Shown: positions 19,076 through 26,751 of the stretch, one piece after another
How the letters are laid out: each line of letters begins with the position of its first letter
Position numbering within the stretch: position 1 is the stretch's first letter
NCBI GenBank assembly: GCA_934394815.1
Contig: CAKRRD010000027.1
Coordinates: 1 to 41,036, forward strand
Direction: 5' to 3'
DNA length: 41,036 nucleotides
DNA from: an uncultured Acetatifactor sp.
GTDB taxonomy: Bacteria > Bacillota > Clostridia > Lachnospirales > Lachnospiraceae
Translations under genes and position numbers: made by a program
Notes under the pieces: generated by a model
The model's database searches: none
Seen by the model: the letters and a program-made list of their open reading frames with translations, nothing else
Told to the model about the DNA's origin: nothing

Positions 19076-20227
19076 CTACAGGCTGCCAAAATTATACGCA
19101 TCTGCCACGGATGCTTCCGGTTCCGATTTCAGTCCCATATTTTCATTTACACAGGTGACAGTTCCGGCAGATACTTTGAATACCCGGTTGATCTCGAAAC
19201 GGTTATTCACAAATTCTTCCAGACCAGTACAGGTAATGATGGTCTGGATATCTCCGATACTGTTCAACAGATAGTTTTGCCGGTTACTGTCCAGTTCAGA
19301 CAACACATCATCAAGTAATAGCACCGGAGTATCCTTCGTGATCCTCTTGACCAGTTCTATCTCGGATAATTTCAGGGAGAGAGCAGCGGTACGCTGTTGC
19401 CCCTGGGATCCGAATTTTCGGATATCCACGTCCCCTACCAGAAAGGAAAAATCATCTCTGTGGGGTCCCACGGATGTCATTTTGGCCCGCATATCCCGAT
19501 CCTGACTGTTTCTCAGCTTACTTTCAAATTCATCCAGTTCCACATCCGGTTCATACTGGATACGGATTTCTTCCCGGCCACCGGATAATTTTTTATGAAT
19601 TTCATAAATGATCTCATTGAGCTGTTCCACGAACAGCTTTCTTCTCTCTATGATCTTACTTCCGTAAGACACCAGCTGCATATCCCAAATCGTCAGGGTC
19701 TCCTTCAGATCCGGGTTCATGTACATATCCTTGAGAAGCTTGTTGCGCTGATTGACGATCTTGTTGTAATGATTGAGATTGTAGAGATAGAAATTGTCCA
19801 ACTGGCACAATTCCATATCTACGAACCTTCTCCGTTCGGAAGGGCCGTTTTTGATGATTCCCAGGTCTTCCGGAGAAAAAAAGACGACATTACAAAGCCC
19901 CAGAAGATCCGCTGCTTTCTTTATCTTCTGACCGTCTATGGCAATTCCCTTGGATTTCGACTTTCTCAGATGCATATCCACGCGGATCTCTTTGTCATCC
20001 TTTTCCAGATAGGTTCTGATATGGGCCTCTTCCTTGTCGAAATTAACAATTTCCCTATCCTTGCTTCCCTTATGTGATTTTGTGGTGGCAGCTACATAAA
20101 TTGCTTCCAGAATATTCGTCTTGCCCTGTGCATTATCTCCGTAGAGGATATTCGTCCCACGGTCAAACTGAAGTACAAGAGAATCATAATTTCTGTAATC
20201 TGCCAATTCTATTGATTTGATGATCAT
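19076..20227 (-). CDS. recF: DNA replication and repair protein RecF
   Basis: This SMC-like ATPase loads RecA at gaps through RecFOR. It has 383 residues, Walker A GDNAQGKT (30-37), the RecF pattern ADYRNY at the start, the signature region KFGSQGQQRTAALSLKL and Walker B PVLLLDDVLSELD. The start lies 10 bases after the S4-domain gene yaaA, in the conserved order dnaN-yaaA-recF-gyrB. No defect is seen. Confidence 0.96.
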   Translation of the reverse strand: MIIKSIELADYRNYDSLVLQFDRGTNILYGDNAQGKTNILEAIYVAATTKSHKGSKDREIVNFDKEEAHIRTYLEKDDKEIRVDMHLRKSKSKGIAIDGQKIKKAADLLGLCNVVFFSPEDLGIIKNGPSERRRFVDMELCQLDNFYLYNLNHYNKIVNQRNKLLKDMYMNPDLKETLTIWDMQLVSYGSKIIERRKLFVEQLNEIIYEIHKKLSGGREEIRIQYEPDVELDEFESKLRNSQDRDMRAKMTSVGPHRDDFSFLVGDVDIRKFGSQGQQRTAALSLKLSEIELVKRITKDTPVLLLDDVLSELDSNRQNYLLNSIGDIQTIITCTGLEEFVNNRFEINRVFKVSAGTVTCVNENMGLKSEPEASVADAYNFGSL

Positions 20228-20237
20228 AGTAACCTGC

Positions 20238-20444
20238 TTACTCTATCACGATGGTCTCACCATCATATTCCACTTTATCTCCGGATACCAGCTTTTTGCC
20301 ACGCTGTAATTCCGTCTGTCCGTTCACCTTTACCAGGCCATCCTGTACGGCGAACTTGGCATCTACGCCGGATTCTACCACACCGGCTGCCTTCAATGCC
20401 TGACCAAGCTTAATATAATCATCCTTTAAACGGATCGTATGCAT
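20238..20444 (-). CDS. yaaA: S4-domain RNA-binding protein YaaA
   Basis: A 68-residue protein with a single S4 domain (IKLGQALKAAGVVESG, VKVNGQTELQRGKKL), of the type always found between dnaN and recF in Firmicutes. The family binds RNA, probably in ribosome assembly; the precise role is unsettled. I choose the ATG at 20444, which has AAGAGGAT just upstream, rather than the ATG at 20477, which would overlap the end of dnaN and add eleven non-conserved residues. Confidence 0.9.
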   Translation of the reverse strand: MHTIRLKDDYIKLGQALKAAGVVESGVDAKFAVQDGLVKVNGQTELQRGKKLVSGDKVEYDGETIVIE

Positions 20445-20469
20445 CTTTTTATCCTCTTTTTTATTCAAA

Positions 20470-21579
20470 CTATGCAACTGTTGTAAAGTTCACGGGAAGA
20501 ATCAGATAAATATAGCTTTCCTCTGTATTTTTGATAAAGCAGGGAGCCTTGGGATTTACCATATACAGATCCACTTCCTCATCATCAATGACACGAAGAG
20601 CATCGATCAGGAACTTCGGATTGAATCCGATCATCAGATCCTTACCCTGTTTCTGGATGTCGATTTCTTCGTTCATGCTTCCCAGAGCGGAATTAATCTT
20701 TAATTCCATGCCGTTGTCCGTGATATTTACAATAATAGGCTTCTTATCGCCTTCCTTGACCAGAAGAGTAGCACGATCAATACAGCTTAAGAATTCTCTC
20801 TTGTTAACTCTTACTTTCGTTTCATAATCGCTGGAAAGCATCTGGTCAATCTTGAAGTATTCACCCTCAATCAGACGGGATACCACAACCGTCTTGTCAA
20901 ATTCAAATACAATATGCTTTGCGGTAAAGGAAATCGTTACATCACTGTCTGCATCTCCGGGCAAAATCTTACTTACCTCGTTCAGAGTCTTACCGGGAAC
21001 CACCACTTTTTTCGGAGAATAGCTGTTCTTCAACTGGATCTTGCGGATGGAGATACGATGTCCGTCCAGAGATACGATCTTGAATTCTTCTCCGTTAATA
21101 TCAAAAAGTTCACCTGTCATCAGTTTATTATTATCATTGTCAGAAATAGAGAAAATGGTCTGTCTAACGACTTCTTTCAATGTAAACTGGCTCATGACAA
21201 TACTGTCATCTTTTTCTACTACCGGTAAATAAGAGAAATCTTCACCGGATTTACCGATAATGGTAAATTTTGCTTTTTCACAGGTGATGACTACCTTGTA
21301 GGAAGTATCGGTCTCAATGGTAATATCGCTGTCAGGAAGTTTGCGTACGATTTCCAGGAACATTTTGGCATCCAGAGCAATGATACCTTTTTCTACAATC
21401 TGTCCTTCTATGGTAGTCTCGATACCAAGCTCCATATCGTTGGCGGTAAGCTTGATCTCTCCGTTGGTAGCATCTACTAAAATACATTCCAGAATCGACA
21501 TGGTAGTCTTACTGGGAACAGCTTTTGATACAGTTTGTACGCCATTTAAAAGATTGGCTTTTGAACAGACTAATTTCAT
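20470..21579 (-). CDS. dnaN: DNA polymerase III beta sliding clamp
   Basis: The 369-residue clamp dimerises into a ring that tethers DNA polymerase III. The three-domain clamp pattern is complete, from MKLVCSKANLLNGVQTVSKAVPS through ANDMELGIETTI to the C-terminal LPVNFTTVA, close to the typical LPVR end. It lies 341 bases from the end of dnaA, with DnaA boxes between. A three-codon frame ATG-CAC-ACA-TGA overlaps its start codon and is better spaced from the AAAGGA site than dnaN itself. Confidence 0.97.
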   Translation of the reverse strand: MKLVCSKANLLNGVQTVSKAVPSKTTMSILECILVDATNGEIKLTANDMELGIETTIEGQIVEKGIIALDAKMFLEIVRKLPDSDITIETDTSYKVVITCEKAKFTIIGKSGEDFSYLPVVEKDDSIVMSQFTLKEVVRQTIFSISDNDNNKLMTGELFDINGEEFKIVSLDGHRISIRKIQLKNSYSPKKVVVPGKTLNEVSKILPGDADSDVTISFTAKHIVFEFDKTVVVSRLIEGEYFKIDQMLSSDYETKVRVNKREFLSCIDRATLLVKEGDKKPIIVNITDNGMELKINSALGSMNEEIDIQKQGKDLMIGFNPKFLIDALRVIDDEEVDLYMVNPKAPCFIKNTEESYIYLILPVNFTTVA

Positions 21580-21920
21580 GTGTGCATAACTTCCTTTCTG
21601 GTTGATTTACGCACGCGTGGATACGCGTTGTATAAAAATATTAAAAGAATTTCGTAGTCTCCTTAATAAGGGCTGTTGATATGTGCATAACCAGTCTTAT
21701 TATACTATTTTTCAAGGCAAAATGGAATGGAAATCTTGGTGGATTTGGCAGAATAACCTAAGAATAACTCTCAGCTTATTCACATCCTCCGGATTCCGTT
21801 TCATAGCCTTAAAACAAGTTATCAACAGGCAGGCACCTTTTATTCCAAAGATATACACAACTTGTCCTCGGAATAAGAAAAAAAATAATAACAGATATCC
21901 ACTTAAGAAAGGTTTATTTT
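21580..21920. other. Downstream half of the bipartite origin (dnaA-dnaN gap)
   Basis: No gene is present. Four sequences fit or nearly fit the TTATNCACA DnaA-box consensus: TTATGCACA on the minus strand at 21581-21589 and 21682-21690, TTATTCACA at 21776-21784, and ATATACACA at 21851-21859, plus TTATCAACA at 21819-21827. An AT-rich run at about 21875-21892 could be the unwinding element, as in Bacillus where unwinding occurs between dnaA and dnaN. A minus-strand TATAAT (21699-21704) is the likely dnaN -10. A direct pair of ACGCGT palindromes lies at about 21613-21628. Confidence 0.7.
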
Positions 21921-23282
21921 CTATGAAGGATTGATCTTCTTTGTAATGATATCTATTTTATTACGAAGCTCCTCGTTGGTCTGGATCTCCGAGGTTATCT
22001 TATTGACACCGTGAATGATGGTTGTATGGTCTTTTTTGCCTAAAAGTTTACCAATATTCGTGAAAGAGGTATCTGTCAGCTCTCTGCACAGGTACATAAC
22101 GACCTGACGGGGCTGTACGAACTCGGAATTTCTCTTTTTGGAGGTAATGTCTTCCGGTTTTACGCCAAAATGTTCTGCTACTACATTAATAATGAGAGTA
22201 GGAGTGATTTCTTTTGGTTTATTTGGGTAGATAACATCCTTCAGGGCTTCCTCCGCCAGAGAGAGGGTCAGATCTACCTTATTTAATTTGGCAAAAGCAA
22301 TGATCTTATTAAATGCGCCTTCTAATTCACGAATGTTGGATTTAATATTCGTGGCAATGTATTTAATGATCTCTTCGTCAATCTGGCGATCATAGGTTTC
22401 TGCATTTTTCCGTAAAATAGCCATTCTGGTCTCATAATCGGGCGGCTGGATATCTGCAATCAGGCCCCATTCGAAACGGGAACGGAATCGTTCATCCAGA
22501 GTCTCCATTTCCTTGGGCGGTTTATCGGAGGACAGAATGATCTGCTTATGGGCAGCATGCAGGGCATTGAAAGTATGGAAGAATTCTTCCTGGGTACTTT
22601 CCTTACCGATAATGAACTGTACGTCATCGACCATGAGCACATCGACGTTACGGTATTTTTCACGCAGCTTGGTCATGGAAGCCGCATTACCGCTACGGAT
22701 GGATTCGATTACTTCATTGGTGAATTCCTCACTGGTAACGTAGAGTACCTTCTTGTCCGGATCCTGTTCTAAAATAAAATGTCCGATGGAATGCATCAGG
22801 TGAGTCTTGCCCAGACCGGGACCTCCATATAAATAGAGAGGATTATAGACTTCTCCCGGAGATTCCGCTACCGCAAGGGATGCAGAATGAGCAAACTTGT
22901 TGTTGCTGCCTACGACAAAGGTATCGAATTTGTACTTGGGGTTCAGATGGGCATCTTCATAATTAATGCCATAGATCTGATTAGGAACCGCCATTTCGTT
23001 CTCAGGAGGCTCCTCCTTGACATCCTTTTCCAATATGAAGCTGATATCATAAGGATGATCAAACATTTCGGTAATGGTTACCTGAAAAAAGCTCTTATAT
23101 TTAGAAGAAATGTAATTCAGGGCATGGGCCTGGTCTGAAGGAATAATGATGCTTACGACATCATTTACCACATTGTAAAATTCCAGAGGCTCCACCCATG
23201 TATGATAAGAAATGTCAGAAAGACTGTATTCTCTTCTGACAGCTTCTTTAACAGTAGTCCAGTTTTCTTTGATTGCGTCCAT
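21921..23282 (-). CDS. dnaA: Chromosomal replication initiator DnaA
   Basis: This AAA+ protein binds DnaA boxes and melts the origin. It has 453 residues: an N-terminal protein-interaction domain I (about 1-85), a short linker, the AAA+ domain with Walker A GGPGLGKT (153-160), Walker B VLMVDDVQF, sensor motifs, and the C-terminal helix-turn-helix with the DnaA signature KKDHTTIIHG. The start follows GGGAGG. A good promoter (23327-23355) lies inside the DnaA-box cluster, so autoregulation by DnaA is likely. Confidence 0.98.
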   Translation of the reverse strand: MDAIKENWTTVKEAVRREYSLSDISYHTWVEPLEFYNVVNDVVSIIIPSDQAHALNYISSKYKSFFQVTITEMFDHPYDISFILEKDVKEEPPENEMAVPNQIYGINYEDAHLNPKYKFDTFVVGSNNKFAHSASLAVAESPGEVYNPLYLYGGPGLGKTHLMHSIGHFILEQDPDKKVLYVTSEEFTNEVIESIRSGNAASMTKLREKYRNVDVLMVDDVQFIIGKESTQEEFFHTFNALHAAHKQIILSSDKPPKEMETLDERFRSRFEWGLIADIQPPDYETRMAILRKNAETYDRQIDEEIIKYIATNIKSNIRELEGAFNKIIAFAKLNKVDLTLSLAEEALKDVIYPNKPKEITPTLIINVVAEHFGVKPEDITSKKRNSEFVQPRQVVMYLCRELTDTSFTNIGKLLGKKDHTTIIHGVNKITSEIQTNEELRNKIDIITKKINPS

Positions 23283-23299
23283 TGATTTCCTCCCGCTAA

Positions 23300-23320
23300 G
23301 AGCCTCGCTGTGCGAAACTC
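23300..23320 (-). other. Hairpin in the dnaA leader
   Basis: GAG-CC-TCGC pairs with GCGA-AA-CTC around a three-base loop, seven pairs with a two-base internal bulge. It sits between the dnaA promoter and its ribosome binding site and could affect translation; no function is known to me. Confidence 0.4.
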
Positions 23321-23326
23321 CATTTC

Positions 23327-23355
23327 ATTGTATAATAGAATTAAAAATAATTCAA
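23327..23355 (-). promoter_or_regulatory. dnaA promoter
   Basis: On the minus strand: -35 TTGAAT (23350-23355), a 17-base spacer and -10 TACAAT (23327-23332), about 45 bases before the start codon. A perfect DnaA box lies 30 bases upstream at 23386. Confidence 0.7.
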
Positions 23356-23640
23356 ATGTAAGTTATGAACAGGTCATGGATAAAGTTATCCACATATTGT
23401 TGATAAAGTTGTTCATAACTGGGTCTATTAACAGGGGATGTGGATAGTAATGTGTATATGTGGATAAATGCGACAAATTTCGAGATATCCACAATTAAGG
23501 TAAACTTGTCCACTTTTACACCGGATTTGCACAGAATATCCATGTGAAAAAAATAAATATCCACAAATAATCAACAACCTGTGGATAACTCGTTTGTGGG
23601 TAAATATGGTGTATATCTATGTGGATAACTCATTTTAAAA
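23356..23640. promoter_or_regulatory. oriC: Replication origin, main DnaA-box cluster
   Basis: At least four perfect TTATCCACA boxes are visible: plus strand at 23386-23394, and minus strand at 23459-23467, 23580-23588 and 23620-23628. One-mismatch boxes occur at 23439-23447, 23485-23493, 23557-23565 and 23595-23603. The stretch is gene-free, and the following 60 bases (23630-23700) are very AT-rich. Position between dnaA and rpmH matches the upstream part of the Bacillus-type origin. Confidence 0.92.
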
Positions 23641-23703
23641 ATTTTTCAGAATTTTAGAAAGCTGATTTTCTCTTGATTTTTCAGCATTTTTATGGAATTT
23701 TGC

Positions 23704-23732
23704 TTGACATTGCCGGGCTTTTACATTACAAT
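23704..23732 (+). promoter_or_regulatory. rpmH promoter
   Basis: A perfect -35 TTGACA (23704-23709), a 17-base spacer and -10 TACAAT (23727-23732). It should drive rpmH strongly, and genes beyond by read-through of the terminator at 23972. Confidence 0.88.
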
Positions 23733-23838
23733 CAATATGCTATTTTCCGAAAGGAAGGCGCATTTTTTATGTGCCCAAATGATGAAAAATATGTTTACCT
23801 TTTTATATAAGAAGGTTTAGAGAAGGAGGTGCCTTTCC

Positions 23839-23973
23839 ATGAAGATGACATTTCAGCCTAAAAAGCGTTCCCATTCCAAGGTTCACGGTTTCAGAGCCAG
23901 AATGAGTACTCCCGGTGGAAGAAAAGTTTTAGCAGCAAGACGTGCAAAAGGAAGAAAGAAATTATCCGCATAG
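23839..23973 (+). CDS. rpmH: Ribosomal protein L34
   Basis: The 44-residue, very basic protein has the L34 pattern [27 protein letters not shown] and final GRKKLSA. It belongs to the large ribosomal subunit. AGGAGG lies 8 bases before the ATG. Its place at the origin, divergent from dnaA and ahead of rnpA, is conserved in bacteria. An about 106-base leader separates it from the promoter. Confidence 0.97.
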   Translation: MKMTFQPKKRSHSKVHGFRARMSTPGGRKVLAARRAKGRKKLSA

Positions 23974-23997
23974 GTCACAGTAATGTGACCTTTTTTT
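23972..23997 (+). terminator. Terminator/attenuator between rpmH and rnpA
   Basis: AGGTCAC pairs with GTGACCT across a six-base loop and is followed by a run of seven Ts. It begins inside the rpmH stop codon. It would let rpmH be made in excess over rnpA, which matches the very different need for L34 and the RNase P protein. Confidence 0.85.
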
Positions 23998-24025
23998 CTC
24001 TTAACTTTCACGGTTGGAGGAGTGC

Positions 24026-24379
24026 ATGCAGTTTTCGGAATCATTAAAGAAAAATCAGCAGTTCCGTTTTGTGTACAAGAATGGCAGATCCTATGCCAAT
24101 AAGTACTTTATCATGTATGTAAAGGAAAATGGCCTTGATAAGAACAGAATCGGAATCAGTGTCAGTAAGAAAGTCGGCAACAGTGTCGTAAGGCACCGGA
24201 TTACCCGACTGGTCAGAGAAAGTTACAGATTACATGAAAGTGTATTCAATAGTGGTTTGGATATGGTAATCGTTGCAAGACCGGCCGCAGCTTCCATAGG
24301 TTATGAAGAAGCGGAGAGCGCGTTGATGCATCTTGCAAAACTTCATCATCTGATAAAAATCTATTTTTATCAGGATTAA
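24026..24379 (+). CDS. rnpA: Ribonuclease P protein component
   Basis: The 117-residue protein assists the RNase P RNA in maturing tRNA 5' ends. It shows the family core: FRFVYKNGRSYANKYF and the RNR-type motif KNRIGISVSKKVGNSVVRHRITRLVRES. The ATG at 24026 is chosen over the TTG at 24014 because the GGAGGAG site lies between them. It sits after an attenuator and 12 bases before yidD. Confidence 0.96.
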   Translation: MQFSESLKKNQQFRFVYKNGRSYANKYFIMYVKENGLDKNRIGISVSKKVGNSVVRHRITRLVRESYRLHESVFNSGLDMVIVARPAAASIGYEEAESALMHLAKLHHLIKIYFYQD

Positions 24380-24391
24380 TAAGATTAGTAT

Positions 24392-24601
24392 ATGAAAAAA
24401 TTAGTTATAGCCATGATCAGGTTCTATCAAAAATATATCTCGCCTTATAAAGGTACCAAATGTCCTTATGTTCCCAGCTGCTCTCAATATGGTCTGGAAG
24501 CCATTCAAAAATATGGTGTGATCAAGGGAGGACTTCTGGCTGCATGGAGGATTCTTCGGTGTAATCCTTTTTCCAAGGGAGGGTATGATCCGGTACCCTG
24601 A
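24392..24601 (+). CDS. yidD: Membrane insertion efficiency factor YidD
   Basis: The 69-residue protein has the family pattern [25 protein letters not shown] and [18 protein letters not shown], with three conserved Cys. It is thought to assist YidC in membrane insertion. The ribosome binding site is weak, so translation may depend on rnpA 12 bases upstream. yidC follows 42 bases downstream. Confidence 0.95.
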   Translation: MKKLVIAMIRFYQKYISPYKGTKCPYVPSCSQYGLEAIQKYGVIKGGLLAAWRILRCNPFSKGGYDPVP

Positions 24602-24643
24602 GATATTATTTCTAATAGAATATGGCACACATTAGGAGGATAA

Positions 24644-25942
24644 ATGAACGGTATTCTTTTGACACAGAATTCCACATTCATTATCGGACAGGTCGCATGG
24701 ATACTTGGTAAGATAATGGAAGGAATCTTCGAAGTCCTGAACATGATCGGTATTCCCAACATCGGTCTCGCAATCATCCTTTTTACAATCGTTGTGAATC
24801 TGTTGATGATGCCTCTTACCATCAAACAGCAGAAATTCTCCAAGCTTTCTGCTAAGATGAATCCTGAGATTCAGGCAATTCAGGCAAAATATAAGAATCG
24901 CAAGGATCAGGATGCCCAGCTGGCACAGAATCAGGAAATTCAGGCCGTATATGCCAAGTACGGAGTATCTCCTACCGGCAGCTGTCTGTATATGTTGATC
25001 CAGATGCCTATTCTGTTCGCTCTGTATCGTGTTATCTATGCAATTCCCGCGTATGTAGGAAGAGTTAAGGAAGCTTTCTTCCCACTGGTAGATAATATCA
25101 TTGATACCGCGGGTGCTACGGAACTGATACAGAATCTGACCAATTCCGGCATGTACAGCAAGCAGTTTACCAGTGCAGGCTTTGTGGCAGGAACCCACAG
25201 TGAATATGTTCAGAATACGATCATCGACTGTCTGAATAAAGCATCTACTGCTGATTTCGCAAGTATCAGCGAGAAGTTTCCTTCTTTGGCCAGCGATGTG
25301 ACCAATACGGTAAACAAGCTGGAAGAGTACAATAACTTCCTGGGACTGAACATTGGTAATTCTCCTTCTTATCTGTTGAAGGAAGCATGGGCAAATGGTG
25401 CCTGGTTGTTGGTAATTGGTGCAATTGCCATTCCTGTTCTGTCTGCATTGACACAGTGGATTAATGTAAAGCTGATGCCTCAGCAGGATACCTCTGCAGC
25501 CAATGGTAATGATCAGGCTGCAGCAATGGCTTCTTCCATGAAGACCATGAACATGATTATGCCTCTGATGTCTGCATGGTTCTGCTTCACGTTACCTTCT
25601 GGTCTGGGATTGTACTGGGTAGCCGGAAGTGTTGTCAGAAGTATCCAGCAGATAGTAATAAACAAGCACATTGACAAGATGAATTTTGATGACATTATCA
25701 AGAAAAATTCAGTAAAGAGCGCCAAAAAGCTTGAGAAGATGAAGGAACAGCAGGAAAAGCTGAATGCATACGCTAACATTAGCACCAAGAACATTCAGAA
25801 GAAAGCAAATATTTCTTCCAGGGTAGATAACAGTGAAGTATCTGCTGACAGCTATTCCGAAGTAAAGGCGGCAAAGCCCGGAAGCATGATGGCCAAGGCA
25901 AATATGGTCAGAGATTATAACGAGAAGAACAGTCGTAAATAA
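24644..25942 (+). CDS. yidC: Membrane protein insertase YidC/OxaA
   Basis: The 432-residue insertase has the YidC/Oxa1 core: TM segments at about 37-60, 105-130, 250-272, 300-325 and near 330-350, with PLTIKQQKFSKL after the first and the ALYRVIY region. There is no lipobox, unlike Bacillus SpoIIIJ. An enlarged outside loop of about 110 residues (about 140-250) and a long Lys-rich C-terminal tail are present. The groove position equal to E. coli Arg366 appears to be Asn52 (TIVVNLLMMPL), judged by alignment by eye. GGAGG precedes the ATG. It lies in the classic rnpA-yidD-yidC-jag run. Confidence 0.95.
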   Translation: MNGILLTQNSTFIIGQVAWILGKIMEGIFEVLNMIGIPNIGLAIILFTIVVNLLMMPLTIKQQKFSKLSAKMNPEIQAIQAKYKNRKDQDAQLAQNQEIQAVYAKYGVSPTGSCLYMLIQMPILFALYRVIYAIPAYVGRVKEAFFPLVDNIIDTAGATELIQNLTNSGMYSKQFTSAGFVAGTHSEYVQNTIIDCLNKASTADFASISEKFPSLASDVTNTVNKLEEYNNFLGLNIGNSPSYLLKEAWANGAWLLVIGAIAIPVLSALTQWINVKLMPQQDTSAANGNDQAAAMASSMKTMNMIMPLMSAWFCFTLPSGLGLYWVAGSVVRSIQQIVINKHIDKMNFDDIIKKNSVKSAKKLEKMKEQQEKLNAYANISTKNIQKKANISSRVDNSEVSADSYSEVKAAKPGSMMAKANMVRDYNEKNSRK

Positions 25943-25949
25943 ATTTGCG

Positions 25950-25986
25950 CCTGCACAAGGTACAAAGGTACCTGAAAGTTTGCAGG
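25950..25986 (+). other. Stem-loop between yidC and jag
   Basis: CCTGCA (25950-25955) pairs with TGCAGG (25981-25986) and encloses a second stem AGGTAC/GTACCT (25958-25973). No T run follows, so it is more likely an mRNA stability or processing structure than a terminator. Confidence 0.5.
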
Positions 25987-26010
25987 TTGTAGAAAGGCAG
26001 GGTGTTATAT

Positions 26011-26637
26011 ATGGACATGATCGAAGTATCTGCAAAGACAGTCAATGATGCCATTACAGAAGCATGTCAGAAGCTGGGTGTTACCAGTGACAAGCTGGAT
26101 TATCAGGTAGTGGAAGAAGGTTCTTCCGGATTTCTGGGAATCGGAGCAAAGCCTGCAGTAATCAAGGCTGCTGTGAAGAAGAGTTCCGTAGAGGAAGTTG
26201 CCAGAGTATTCTTAAATGATGTTTTTCAGGCAATGAATATGGAAGTTGCCATTGATATTAAGTACAACGAAGAAGAGAAGAACATGGACATCGAGTTAAG
26301 CGGTAATGAGATGGGTGTTCTGATCGGTAAGAGAGGACAGACACTGGATTCCTTACAGTATCTGGTATCTCTGGTAGCTAATAAAGAGTCTGAAGAGTAT
26401 ATTCACGTAAAGGTTGACACAGAGAACTACCGTCAGCGCAGAAAGGAAACTCTTGAGAATCTTGCCAAGAATATAGCTTATAAGGTGAAGAGAACCAAGA
26501 GAAGTGTATCTCTTGAACCTATGAATCCTTATGAGAGAAGAATCATTCATTCCGCATTGCAGAATGATAAATATGTTACGACCCACAGTGAAGGAGAAGA
26601 ACCCTTCCGAAGAGTTGTAGTTACTCTCAAGAGATAG
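26011..26637 (+). CDS. jag: KH-R3H RNA-binding protein Jag/KhpB
   Basis: The 208-residue protein has the three Jag parts: an N-terminal Jag domain (about 1-48, ending GFLGIGAKPAVI), a KH domain (about 75-150, VLIGKRGQTLDSLQYLVS) and an R3H domain (MNPYERRIIHSAL). The linker after the Jag domain is short. In other Firmicutes it binds RNA with KhpA and affects cell division. I use the ATG at 26011; a GTG at 26002 is possible. A stem-loop separates it from yidC. Confidence 0.95.
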   Translation: MDMIEVSAKTVNDAITEACQKLGVTSDKLDYQVVEEGSSGFLGIGAKPAVIKAAVKKSSVEEVARVFLNDVFQAMNMEVAIDIKYNEEEKNMDIELSGNEMGVLIGKRGQTLDSLQYLVSLVANKESEEYIHVKVDTENYRQRRKETLENLAKNIAYKVKRTKRSVSLEPMNPYERRIIHSALQNDKYVTTHSEGEEPFRRVVVTLKR

Positions 26638-26655
26638 TTATTATAAGAGTGATAG

Positions 26656-26693
26656 AGCCGGTATTAGAATTTGATTCTATTTACCGGCTTTAT
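26656..26693 (+). terminator. Probable terminator after jag
   Basis: AGCCGGTA pairs with TACCGGCT, with an inner TAGAAT/ATTCTA stem, followed by TTATTT. The interrupted T run makes it moderate in strength. Confidence 0.65.
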
Positions 26694-26722
26694 TTACAAC
26701 TACCTGTTTTATGGAGTATAAT
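26694..26722 (+). promoter_or_regulatory. Promoter of the sulfatase-fold gene
   Basis: A perfect TATAAT at 26717-26722, with TTACAA 17 bases upstream (26694-26699) as a poor -35. AAGGAG (26735-26740) precedes the start at 26752. Confidence 0.55.
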
Positions 26723-26751
26723 TGTCTATATTTTAAGGAGATATAAAGAAA

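Noticed and set aside
23356..23640. Repeated TTATCCACA units as a possible CRISPR or iteron plasmid array
   Set aside because: The spacing is irregular and both strands are used; this is a standard DnaA-box cluster next to dnaA.
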